DNA of 64,000 nt from Margaritifera margaritifera. Lineage: Eukaryota > Mollusca > Bivalvia > Unionida > Margaritiferidae. The position numbers were made by a program, and so were the translations under genes. Below are positions 9,819 through 19,779 of the stretch, piece after piece; positions within the stretch are counted from its first letter, which is position 1, and each line of letters starts with the position of its first letter. The DNA is taken from the NCBI GenBank assembly GCA_029931535.1, contig JAQPZY010001415.1, forward strand, positions 1,516,501 to 1,580,500, given 5' to 3'. The notes beneath the pieces are model-generated. The model saw nothing but the letters and a program-made list of their open reading frames with translations, had not been told where the DNA came from and searched no databases.

Positions 9819-10885
9819 GGTATTTAATAGACTACTAGCATTTAATGATGTGAAATCCCATTGTAATTGGTTGTCATGAGCAAGGATTATTTAATAGACT
9901 ACTAGTATTTAATGATGTGAGATCGCATTGTAATTGGGTATCATGAGCAAGGATTATTTAATAGACTACTAGTATTTAATGATGTGAAATCCCATTGTAA
10001 TTGGTTGTCATGAGCAAGGATTATTTAATAGACTACTAGTATTTAATGATGTGAAATCCCATTGTAATTGGTTGTCATGAGCATGGATTATTTAATAGAC
10101 TACTAGTATTTAATGATGTGAAATCCCATTGTAATTGGTTGTCATGAGCAAGGATTATTTAATAGACTACTAGTATTTAATGATGTGAAATCGCATTGTA
10201 ATTGGTTGTCATGAGCAAGGATTATTTAATAGACTACTAGTATTTAATGATGTGAAATCGCATTGTAATTGGTTGTCATGAGCAAGGATTATTTAATAGA
10301 CTACTAGCATTTAATGATGTGAAATCCCATTGTAATTGGTTGTCATGAGCAAGGATTATTTAATAGACTACTAGTATTTAATGATGTGAAATCCCATTGT
10401 AACTGGTTGTCATGAGCAAGGATTATTTAATAGACTACTAGTATTTAATGATGTGAAATCCCATTGTAATTGGTTGTCATGAGCAAGGATTTATTTAATA
10501 GACTACTAGTATTTAATGATGTGAAATCCCATTGTAATTGGTTGTCATGAGCAAGGATTTATTTAATAGACTACTAGTATTTAATGATGTGAGATCGCAT
10601 TGTAATTGGGTATCATGAGCAAGGATTATTTAAGAGACTACTAGTATTTAATGATGTGAAATCCCATTGTAATTGGTTGTCATGAGCAAGGATTATTTAA
10701 TAGACTACTAGTATTTAATGATGTGAAATCCCATTGTAATTGGTTGTCATGAGCAAGGATTATTTAATAGACTGCTAGTATTTATTGATGTAAAATCACA
10801 TTGTAATTGGTTGTCATGAGCAAGGATTATTTGATAGACTAGTATTTAATGATGTGAAATCACATTGTAATTGGTTATGATGAGC
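9819..10885. repeat. 67-bp satellite, about 16 units
   Basis: The unit runs from 'ggattatttaatagactac' through 'tagtatttaatgatgtgaaa' and 'cccattgtaattggttgtca' to 'tgagcaa'. Units are nearly identical; variants are cgc for ccc before 'attgtaa' and occasional extra T in 'ggatttattta'. The last two units are more diverged. The duplicate block at 30.6-37.1 kb lacks this array, so it amplified or was lost after that duplication. Confidence 0.95.
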
Positions 10886-10959
10886 AAAGACCTATAAGAG
10901 AGTGAAATGAATTAAGTAGCAATGATAAAAATAAAAATCTGACCAGTTTAATGGAATCT

Positions 10960-11585
10960 ATGACGACACTTGAGTTATAAAAGTCAGTAGCAATATATTG
11001 AGTGACCAATTTAATGGAATCCATTACCATACTTGTTATAAGAGTGGACAGCAGTATATTGAGTGACCAATTTAATGGAATCCATTATTATACATGTTAT
11101 AAGAGTGGACAGCAGTATATTGAGTGACCAGTTTAATGAATCCATGACTACACCCAGGATATAAGAGGGTGCAGTATATTGAGTGACCAATTTAATGGAA
11201 TCCATAACCACACCTTAGTTATAAGAGTGGATAGCAGTATAGTGAGTGACCAATTTAATGGGATCCATAACTACACCTGAGTTATTAGAGTGGGCAGCAA
11301 TATAGTGAGGGACCAATTAAATGGAACCCATTACCATACTTGTTATAAGAGTGGACAGCAATATATTGAGGGATCCATAACTACACCTGAGTTATAAGAG
11401 TAGACAGCAGTATATTGAGGGACCAATTAAATGGAATTCATTACCATACTTGTTATAAGAGTGGACAGCAATATATTGAGGGATCCATAACTACACCTGA
11501 GTTATAAGAGTGGACAGCAGTATATTGAGGGATCCATAAGTACACCTTAGTTATAAGAGGGTGCAGTAGTATAGTGAGGGACCAT
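10960..11585. repeat. ~61-bp satellite, about 10 units; same satellite at 32.5-32.9 kb
   Basis: The unit is 'ttataagagtggacagcag', 'tatattgagtgaccaattta', 'atggaatccattaccatact' plus a linker. The right half contains deletion variants lacking the 'accaatttaatgg' part. From 11586 to 11690 is a 'catatgttatcatatacatacatgtcatg' spacer, shared with 32940-33020, and a 17-nt A run. Confidence 0.92.
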
Positions 11586-11689
11586 GATATATACTTATGT
11601 TACCATGTGCATATGTTATCATATACATACATGTCATGTTGATGTATTTTAATTTTCTTTAGTATGTACCAACACTAAAAAAAAAAAAA

Positions 11690-12130
11690 AAAAATTTGAT
11701 CATTAGAGACAACTCTGCCTCCACTAAGCTGTTTTACAGAGTTTTTCTTCAGTGGTGAATACAGATAACAATAATATGTTATTTGTTGTACTTTTAGATA
11801 TGGTGAAAACAACTTGGGTCTCAGCCTGGAATGGAGTGTTACCTGCACTGAATAGGTGATTGTTTTTCCATCCATCCCTTTCAACAAAAATCCCAGAATT
11901 GTCAGGTAGTCCACATAACTTCAATTTGTTTTTGAAATTGCCAATTTGCTGTTTCTGTAATTTTGATAAAGATGAGTCTTGTGTTATTAACACCAGAGTT
12001 TAAGAGTCACTTGTAGTGCTTGATTAATTTTTGCAGCCTTATTTCCTATTCCAGGTAAATCTACAATTTCAGATAAGGTTTTTAGTTCATTTAAATAGTC
12101 ACATGAATGACATTTTAGTCTTTCTCACCA
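11690..12130 (-). pseudogene. Mutator-like transposase fragment M1 (copy A)
   Basis: On the minus strand the frames give, in order, a Cys pair region ('CHSC' or similar) with L-N-E-L-K, 'LPGIGNKAAKINQALQ', then 'SSLSKLQKQQIGNFKNKLK', 'GLPDNSGIFVERDGWKNN', 'LFSAGNTPFQAETQVVF', and 'EEKLCKTA' before a stop. This follows the Mutator-like transposase family of invertebrates: KAA-x-INxALQ, then APSxxxMQKxxN, then E-x-D-G-R-Y-N-N, GxTPFQPATQ and NKLC. The acidic D of the DGRYNN motif (part of the DDE catalytic set) is kept, but DGRYNN has become DGWKNN. Relative to copy B a 38-bp piece around 11978 is missing, which breaks the frame. Downstream catalytic parts are absent. It is a dead internal fragment. 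Confidence 0.75.
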
Positions 12131-12600
12131 CACTAGACCCTATTGTGACTCTGATCTAGGGTCAAATAATAATTTTTCATTGCAAACTTGATTTTTGGTA
12201 TTATTTTCTTTTGTTTCAGTATTGAAGAATTCACACAGTATCCGGGGATGAAAAATCTTGTATGTGTTGAGCTTAGGTGATTATCTTCTCTGGCTTCCAT
12301 GAATTGGTCCACGAAGGCAGGATATGACAGATGGGGTTGAAGTACATTATTGGTAGTGTTACGGGCCTTGTCAACAGTATAGTGTAAAGTTAGTTTCATT
12401 CTTTTGTTCCAAAATTACATCAAAAATTCTCCTACTTAGTATCTTTGTAGTAGGATTTCTAACAAAGTCACTAAGTTGGTCATGTTAACTAACTTCTGTG
12501 ACTTTTTCATTGTTGTGAGGTACATTACTTACAAATTATTTCAAATATACATTTTGTGTCTATAGCTTATAATAAACAGCAATATGCCTTCCAGAAACTC
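12131..12600. repeat. Sequence shared with 12.8-13.4 kb and with copy B
   Basis: The phrases 'tgttattttc.tttgtt.cag.attga.gaattcacac', 'tagtaggatttct.acaaagt' and 'acttttgtgacttt' recur at 12840-13390, so the block contains an internal direct duplication of ~350 bp, and again in copy B at 33640 and 34030. A minus-strand frame at 12133-12399 is open for 88 codons but I recognise nothing in it. Confidence 0.55.
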
Positions 12601-12609
12601 ATATCATTT

Positions 12610-12800
12610 TAAACATCCTGAGATTTTAGGTAGTTGATGCAGGCTGATCAGATAGTGTGAATCAAACCACACCATTTTGGTCAGGAACCCCACACCTGAA
12701 CCACTGAACCACTGCAGTTTCCTTGGTTTCCATGTTATGACTTCAGGGACAGGTTCCCAGGAGGGGTAAAGACACCCAGGAATCCATTAGAACTGCATTC
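12610..12800 (-). repeat. tRNA-like promoter boxes, possible SINE remnant (copy A)
   Basis: On the minus strand, TGGTTCAGTGG (near 12715-12704) resembles a pol III A box and GGTTTGATTCACACC (near 12672-12655) a B box, about 35 nt apart as in tRNA-derived SINEs. The same segment is conserved at 33790-33990. A 3' tail or target duplication is not visible, so this is tentative. Confidence 0.35.
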
Positions 12801-12899
12801 TACACTTGGGTTAAAAAATTAGTTTTACTGCAAACTTTGTTCTTTGTGTTATGTTGTTTGTTGCAGCATTGATGAATTCACACCGTATGATATATAAAA

Positions 12900-13145
12900 G
12901 AGCTTAGTTTGTTCAGTTTAGATGATCATCATCTACACTGGTTACTGTGAACTGATCCAGTAAGATGGTAGATATGATCATCATCTACACTGGTTACTAT
13001 GAACTGATCCAGTAAGATGGTAGATGTGATCATCATCTACACTGGTTACTATGAACTGATCCAGTAAGATGTAGATGTGATCATCATCTGCACTGGTTAC
13101 TGTGAACTGGTCTGCTGTGGTGGTAGATGGTGGATGTGATTATCT
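12900..13145. repeat. ~52-bp minisatellite, about 4 units
   Basis: The unit is 'gatcatcatctacactggtt', 'actgtgaactgatccagtaa', 'gatggtagatgt'. The equivalent place in copy B (34105-34200) has only about 1.5 units. Confidence 0.85.
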
Positions 13146-14035
13146 TCTACACTGCAATGAACTAGTCCATGAAAATGGTAGAAGAATTTTACTATGAATT
13201 AATCAACTAGGATGGAAGATGGGGATGAAGCACTTTGGCAGTAGAATTCAGGGCCTTTTCCGCAGTACAAGTTACAGTTTCATCTTTTTTGTTCCACAGT
13301 TACATCAAAAGTCGTATTACTTAATCTTTTTTTAGTAGGATTTCTTACAAAGTTACTTTATTTGTCACATTGACTAGCTTTTGTGACTTTACTCTTGCTA
13401 TGTGGTTCATCCAGCTTGTATCCTAGAGCTGAAAAATGCTCATTTAATGTTTTTTGTTTTATCCATTATTACAACTTTCTGTCTGCTACCTCCCCTTGGT
13501 CAGGGTATCACCTAAGTGCTAATTGAATTTCTTATTGTGGTCTTTAGAGAGAAGTAGTCGGTGGGTTATGTAGTTTGATTAGTAAAGGAACAAATTGTGA
13601 AATTTATAATTTTTGCACAAAAATATAATTTCATAAAAAGATTAATAATACAATTTTGGAAGAACTTTAATAATTTCCAGATTTACTGTGTATAGTCTGA
13701 TTACAGCGTATTGTATAACTTGATAGGAATTATTAATATGTAAGTTATTCAAATGTTAGTTTTTCTCCTTTTTGACCTCCTGTGATCAACTCTACCTAGT
13801 CTCATTGTACAATGCAAGGGAGACAACTACATTTAGTACATGTAGGAGTACTGACACAGGATCACTGGCTTTTTACAACATATGTCCTGAATAAAATGTA
13901 AATTTAGTTATTCAACAAATTTATATTGGTTTAGTGTATCACTACACTAATTTAGCAAAAAGGAGCTATTACTGCATCCTGTTGTAGTTAATTAAATTTT
14001 CTAAAAATCTGTTTTCTTTCCTGAGAAACTGTCCT
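13146..14035. other. Non-coding spacer shared with copy B (34.2-35.15 kb)
   Basis: It is collinear with the second block ('ggcagtagaattcagggcctttt', 'tcagggtatca.ctaagtgctaattgaatttctta', 'acactaatt.agcaaa'). AT-rich; no gene, RNA or tandem repeat seen beyond this duplication. Confidence 0.6.
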
Positions 14036-14037
14036 TG

Positions 14038-14510
14038 ACTTAGGCCACAATTACTCCCCTCCCGTACTCTCCTACCCCTTGTAGTTTCACCCAAATCAGG
14101 AATTGATTCAGAAGAAATAGTGCCTTGTTTGCATGGTCTTTTTGGCATTGACTTATGTGGTAAAGTTACTTGTTGTAATAATTATGAAAGGGTAGACTTT
14201 AAACTTATGAAATTATATAGAAAGTTGCATTTGATGGTTGTTTAATGGAGACACTACGATGTAAAATGTCCCTGTGTTCTGGGTCATGCAGTCGCTTTTT
14301 GGTTACTTCCTCTACGTCAGTTTTTGTTTACATCGGTAATACACAGAAATTAGCCAGTCAACCTATGATGAACCTTAGAGGATTTATTGAACTAAGGTGG
14401 GTTATTATGTAACAAAATGTGATAGAGGTCTATCAGTTATGGTAAATGTGGCATACTGTTGAATGTTTATACATAAAATATAGATAAATAATTGTGGTCT
14501 GAGGCCTCTA
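14038..14510 (+). mobile_element. ~470-bp inverted-repeat MITE, copy 1
   Basis: The left end is TAGGCCACAATTAC and the right end ATAATTGTGGTCTGAGGCC, i.e. the terminal inverted repeat GGCCTCAGACCACAATTA, best kept on the right. The interior has 'ccaaatcagga', 'ggtagactttaaact.atgaaattatatagaaagtt', 'tctgggtcatgcag.' and 'ggttacttcctct'. Three more copies are at 17585, 35150 and (reversed) 50219. No protein. Confidence 0.85.
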
Positions 14511-14807
14511 TGGAAGTTCTTATTTGAGTCGGGTATGTCTCTTTGATGAGACATTTTGAGACAAGTACATATTATACGGAGTGGAGAATTTCACACAGTT
14601 GTGGTCCATACTTTCAAAAATTGGACAGTAATAAAATTTTAATATTTAAAAAAAATTAAAGTTAAAAATTAAATTAAATATTTGTAAATAAATTTTAATT
14701 TTAAGAATTGTATCAAGTCGTATCAATCGACTTGTATCATGATGAGGTCAGATATATAGTTTATATTCTTACTCAGAATTTTAGCCTCATTTTCATCTTT
14801 TTATCCT

Positions 14808-15163
14808 ATGCTAAAAGAACAAAATGGAGGGCTTTTTTCAAGAAATATAGGAATTAATTTTGGCACACAGTGTACCAGGGCTGTAAAGTCTAGTGTTTAT
14901 GGTGCTAAAAAGTTTAAGTCACCAAAATCTGGCAAATGGCATACAGTAAATGCTCACAGACTCAGTTATATAGTCTTTAAAGAGAGGATGGAGATAGACA
15001 ACTTGGAAGTGAGTCATCTCTCTCATAACTCTGTGCATTTTTAAAGATCATTTGTCAGCGGAGCCACGTGTAATGAATGCAGAGAAAAATAAATGTTTGA
15101 ACATAGGTGTTTGCAAGGGGCATGAAGAATATTCTCAATGTCTACTTCATAAAAAGATGTAGA
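14808..15163 (+). pseudogene. Zinc-loop His-Me endonuclease ORF (copy A, frameshifted)
   Basis: From ATG at 14808 the frame gives a Gly/Lys-rich N-terminus, then 'VNAHRLSYIVFKER', 'LEVSHLSHNS', and stops at 15044. Adding one base restores 'FKDHLSAEPRVMNAE', then C-x(5)-C-K-G-H-x3-YSQCLL and a stop at about 15163. The pattern AHRLxY...VSHLCHN...DHLSxEPxxxN..R..C....CxGH..Y..C is that of the zinc-binding loop region of His-Me (HNH-like) homing-type endonucleases, very common as short ORFs in invertebrate genomes. The catalytic-site histidines of SHLxHN and DHL are kept, but the zinc Cys of SHLC is Ser, so two lesions are present. It faces the transposase remnant M2 tail to tail, about 240 bp away, an arrangement repeated in copy B. 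The 14511-14807 stretch before it is AT-rich spacer. Confidence 0.75.
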
Positions 15164-15402
15164 AAAAATAACAAAGGTATCATATTCAATTAATAACATT
15201 TATTATTGATGATACTTTTCATGCAACAGTATAATTTTCATAAATATTTGAATTATCATCACACTGAAACATATAAATTAATGAATTTTAGCCTAGAAAT
15301 AATTCTAGAAATATAAAATAAGTTCATAATGTATTTTTGCTCTTAAAGAGTTAGTTGACAATAGTCCGTAAGTAAATGCCCTGTCCACGGAATTGTCCAT
15401 CC

Positions 15403-17369
15403 TCACATTGAATAAGTGTGATCTGGATTGTGCATTCCTAGAGAATTTGTTGAGGGGTTGGGATCCAACTGTCCCTTACTGTAATCTGATTGGCACTTAT
15501 TTAACTGCTTGTATTTCAAATGTTCAGAAATCTTATTTCCATGCTGAATAACTTTCCTTTTCACAATATTGGGTCTCTTTTGGTAAGTCTTTTGATATTC
15601 AGCTTCCCTATCCATTTGATATAGTGCATGTTTTGCACATAATGAAAGTTCCACACCAGAATCCTCACATTTTATGATAACTGATGTTGCCGCTTTGTTA
15701 TTCAATCTGTGAATGGTTGAAGAAGCTCTACCAACCATATTCCTTGAATAGTTCACATTTTTTTGTAGTGAAACACTCGGTGATCTGTTAACTGTTTCAC
15801 ATTTCTGAGTATCAGTATACAGTTTCATTTCTTCAATTGCTGATACACTCAGTTTCGTTTTCAAAATTTCAAGAAGTAACACTTTGTCACTTTCATGCAT
15901 GTTTAGGTCAGTGATTTTGTGTGGTCCAAGATACTTGGAATGATGCCACCAGTTTCTGGTCACTCCTCCACCACACATGAGAGAGTATCTTGTACACACA
16001 CCGTGAACAGTCTCCACTATAGCACAGCAGAGTGGATTCAAGAACTTTTGGTAAGCATTTATTAAGAGTAGTCATATCACCGGCATGCTGTTTCATTAGC
16101 TAATTTATAATCATATTACATCCTGACCTAGGACCTTCTGTACTTCTTGTTTCTCAGCACGAGTTGTGCCAGGAAACATGTCCAAGTTAAAATTTGCCTT
16201 GTTACATTGTCGAAATTGAGCTTGTCCCAAATGAACTGGGTCAGCTTGCCACTGCACTTTCCACATTGGATCAAGAGCTTGGAGGGCATAGTCTATTCCT
16301 TGAGCTGATCTTGCATCTCCATCTGTAGTGGCACATTTTATAAGTGCACCTTGTAGAGCAAGCTGACTACCAATTTCCTTTCCCATATCATACTCTGACA
16401 GTGTTGCAAAGGGGCGATAAGTTTGCTGTACACTCTGGATGACCACCTGGACATTGCACATCCATTCCTTGTCCCTTTAACCAAGCTCCAGTCCAGCAAA
16501 GTTTATTTTGCAAGCAAGCACTTATGATAAACTTCTTGTCAGTCATAGTTTCACATGCAATGCCAATAGCTTGTGAAGCATTCTGGCCAGGCTTTTTGCA
16601 ACTTACTATGCTTGTCGAATTGTATCTGCAATCCATTGCAATGTTTATAGTACTGGGTTCATTTCCACGCTTCACATTAATATCCTTAAATAATTCTACT
16701 TTTTCAGCCATATCCCTTTTATTCAACTCTGACCTTTCTGGGCCACATTATTAGATGTCCTTTGCATGCTGCTTCTAGCTGGGAGTTGCATATCCATGTT
16801 AGCCATAATTAGTCGCGCTTTTGTATTACCTGCAGGTGTGTCCTGAAGACTGGCTGCAAGTCCAATATTTGGTGCGGCAGGGTTTGGTCCAGGTTTGCTT
16901 GTCTTTACTTCCTTATACAGCTTACATTCGGGTGCTTGAAAGTCGCACTTGACACACTTGAGTATTATTTTCCAGCAGACTCCCCATATCCTCTCAATTG
17001 CAATCTGCATGTCGGGGTCATTGCAATGGGGGATGCTTGTTAATGATACTTTAGAGATGTATTCCATGCATCTGCCATTTTTTATTATCTACTAGTCTCA
17101 TTCCTTCAAAGTCCTGACATTTTGTTGTCTTTTTCAGGTGTGACTTGGTACTGGGAACAGGCTGCAGCAGTTGAAGTGGCTTGGATGTACCCTTACAGTA
17201 TGGTGTTGATACAAAGGCTCCGTCAGAATTTGACTTGACTACCAAGGAAAACTCAGCTTCACTCATTCTGGCAACAGTCCTGGACTGTGTTGAAACAGAG
17301 GCTGTGGGTGAGTCTTCACTGCACAGATTAATGACAAATTTACTGCATGAAAACATTCCAATAAATTAA
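15403..17369 (-). pseudogene. Mutator-like transposase M2, nearly full length but with several frameshifts (copy A)
   Basis: Minus-strand frames taken in order give a continuous family signature: 'KKTTKCQDFEGMRLVDNKKW', a Cys pair 'KCVKCDFQAPECKLYKE', 'AAPNIGLAASL', 'PARSSMQRTSNNVAQK', 'LNKRDMAEKVELFKDIN', 'AMDCRYNSTSI', 'PGQNASQAIGIACE', 'NKLCWTGAWLKG', 'CPGGHPECTAN', 'TTDGDARSAQGI', 'DPMWKVQWQADPVHLGQ', 'CYSGDCSRC', 'GGGVTRNWWHHSKYLGPH', 'YTDTQKCETVNRS' and 'NYSRN...TIHRLNN'. These belong to the Mutator-like (MULE-type) transposases of invertebrates, which carry a DDE nuclease; Asp residues in AMDCRY and TTDGD fit two catalytic positions. Frame breaks occur near 17060, 16740, 16430, 16105 and 16035, with a stop near 16090, so no active protein can be made. 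Most breaks are single-base. The C-terminal part is duplicated at 36.43-37.09 kb. Confidence 0.85.
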
Positions 17370-17584
17370 AAAGTTATTACAGATTGAATTTCTCACTTGT
17401 AGGCACATTAGGTCTCAAAATTGCACCTTGCCAAACAGCAACAGCACATCATTTCAAACGGCTACAGATTTCTTAGTAGTGCATGAAACTTTATAATATT
17501 TACTGAGTAAGTTTAAAATATGCCTTTCTTGAAGATATTTTAGTTTGACTGGGATTTGCTGCAAAAAGTATGAATTGATAGGCC
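17370..17584. other. Short AT-rich spacer
   Basis: Between the transposase and the next MITE; nothing recognisable. Confidence 0.5.
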
Positions 17585-17925
17585 TCAGACCACAATTATA
17601 CCCCCCCCCCCCCATTGAGATTGACCAAAATCAGGAAGATATTTGCTTGTTGTTTAATGAAAACAGTAGGATGTAAAATGTCCCTGCTCTCTGGGTCATG
17701 CAGATGCTTTTTGGTTACTTCCTCTATGTCAGTTTGTTTACATTAGTGATACACAAAATGGAGCTAGTCAACCTAGGATGAACCCTTGCAGGATTTATTG
17801 AACCAAGGTGGGTTAATGTGTAGCAAAAAAGCCATAGAGGTGTATCAGTTATGGTAAAAGTGGCATAGTGTTGAATGCTGTACATAAAATAGAAGAAAAA
17901 TAATGGTGGTTTGAGGCCATTTAGC
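17583..17925 (+). mobile_element. Inverted-repeat MITE, copy 2 (internally deleted, ~340 bp)
   Basis: It starts GGCCTCAGACCACAATTA and ends TAATGGTGGTTTGAGGCC. Compared with copy 1 it lacks the ~130-bp 'tggtctttttggcattg' to 'gaaattatatagaaagtt' segment. A 14-nt C run (17601-17614) follows the left terminus. From 17926 to 18208 I see nothing further. Confidence 0.9.
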
Positions 17926-18208
17926 ATCTACTGTAATAGACTCGACTGGTCGTGCGCATGCCCAGTGAGCTATATACAGCGATGGAAGTGAGTTATGAAG
18001 GCTGCATGCATTGATCGATCAGATGAAGCAGTATTTTGTATAAGAAGCTGTGACATATGTTAAATATAATTTCTGGAATCAAACATTGTCTCCGCAATCA
18101 TCACCAATCTAGAAAATTTCTCCTTATCATGTTTAATTTGTGGATGTGTCTTTCAAAATCATCAGTAGATCACACATGGATGTACACACATCTATAATCA
18201 GCTGATCT

Positions 18209-19085
18209 TTAGTTTGGGCAACCCTTATTAGGCTTAACTTTAACTCTTTTCTTCTTATCCAAAAAGTTTATAACCTGTAAAAGAAAATCTGGCAATATCA
18301 TTAAGCCATCTCCACTCTCGTATGATGTGGTAATGAAATCAGATTCAGTTGATTCTGTAATCATTCTAAAACTGAAATTTATATAGGTTAACAATTTTAA
18401 ATCAAATAAAATCTTAGTCAGATTGCAGACCGCATTAACGGTTTGGAGACGGCTTCATGATATTGCCAAAAAACTTGTGTGTAGTAAAATGTGGTGATTT
18501 TGTAAATCTTTAATTTAGTGTTTGACAAACAGTCTTGGTCATTATTGCACAGGGTGCAATTACCGTATAGACTAGAAAAATTGTCTGTTGCATTACCCGC
18601 TGTTGTGTGTGCAACAACCTCGCAAACACTTAACTACAATTAAAAAGAAGCATGTCACCTTTTTATTTTATTTCTTATTTATTTTTCTGAGCATTATATA
18701 ATATTTTGTTATCATAATATAGCAGTGGAAACAAAAGCAATAAAAACTATTTCTTCATGCCTCCAGTATTTGCATGAGTTGTTTGACTTATTGCTGTCCC
18801 ATTCTGTTTTATGCTGGGTATTATTTTCCCTGGTGTGAGGTATGACTTGAGGTGACTTGGACCATGACCATCTCCTGGTCTGCTTTAATATCATGGTCAT
18901 TCTGGCCTTCAGTTCCTGCACTGTTCTGGCGAGGTCTCATACACTCACGGCTTGTTTCTGCAAGAAGCAGTTGATAAGTTCAGTAGCTTTATTATTTGTG
19001 ATGATGTGTTGTATTACATAGTCTGAGGTTTCTTTTAAGGCTCTTAGTATGCTTTGCCCAGTCATGCTGTAGCAGTATCAGATAT
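18209..19085 (-). pseudogene. Unknown coding element, copy 1 (partner at 25.14-26.14 kb)
   Basis: On the minus strand three separate stretches read as protein-like and match the second copy: near 19070-18880 'ALKETSDYVIQHIITNNKAT' then QKQA...DLARTVQELKARMTM-ILKQTRRW; near 18640-18430 a ~70-codon open frame starting 'SVCEVVAHTTAGNATDNFSS' and ending 'FWQYHEAVSKPL'; and 18394-18209 'MITESTESDFITTSYESGDG' to a stop. Because two diverged copies keep the same frames over the same segments, they probably descend from one coding transposable element or gene. I recognise no domain. The first stretch has one stop, and a frame change is needed between stretches, so introns or decay separate them. Confidence 0.5.
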
Positions 19086-19129
19086 TTTATCATTTTATAT
19101 AATCCCTCTTAATTTGGTAGGATCAGGGT

Positions 19130-19560
19130 TTCAACCAAATTTGGTATGGTGCTTTATATTAATGAGTTCTTGAAAGTATTTGATTTTTAGCATTCATTTA
19201 CATAATTTACATGAGTTATGACACCTGGTTGCCTGTCCTCCTAACTTTGGTTTCTACAGCATACCTATACAAAGATTTGTTGGATTTCAAGCAAATTTGA
19301 TATGCTGCTTTACATTTATGAGCCCTTGATTGAGTTTGATTTTTAGCATTCAATGACATCAGCTACTGTAGTTATGTCCCCTGGATGTCTGTACTCCTGA
19401 CTTTAGTTTCTGCATCATTACTTTAGTAAATATTATTGGATTTCATATAAATTTGGCAGAGAGCTTTATATTGATGAGCCCTTGAAATAGTATGATTTCC
19501 TGCATCACAATGTCATTACAGGAGCTTTGGTCCCAGATTGTCTGTCCTCCTGCAGTCCAA
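19130..19560. repeat. Three units of the ~150-bp repeat, copied from or to 6960-7400
   Basis: Near-identical to 6960-7400 over its full length ('ccaaatttggtatggtgctttata', 'gcctgtcctcctaactttgg', 'gtcctcctgcag'). The copy ends just before the Myb/SANT gene; 19561-19779 has no identified content. Confidence 0.9.
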
Positions 19561-19779
19561 TTCATGGAGGAGCGACTACCATATTCCAGACTACCGTCGT
19601 AAGCCTGCATAACTAATTTTGATTAAAGTGTTTGCAATTCATGAAGCAGGCATTGGTACAAGACTTGCTAGTCCAGTATACTCAGCCTAGTTATTGTTAG
19701 ATTGAGAAATTACAGCACAGTTACAGCTACTAAGCAGAAAATTGCCAGTTTATGATCTTTTGTTTTAGGAAGTTGAGAT

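Noticed and set aside
9819..10885. Evenly spaced repeats suggesting a CRISPR array
   Set aside because: Units are head-to-tail 67-bp monomers with no unique spacers, in eukaryotic DNA; other arrays in the window are the same in kind.
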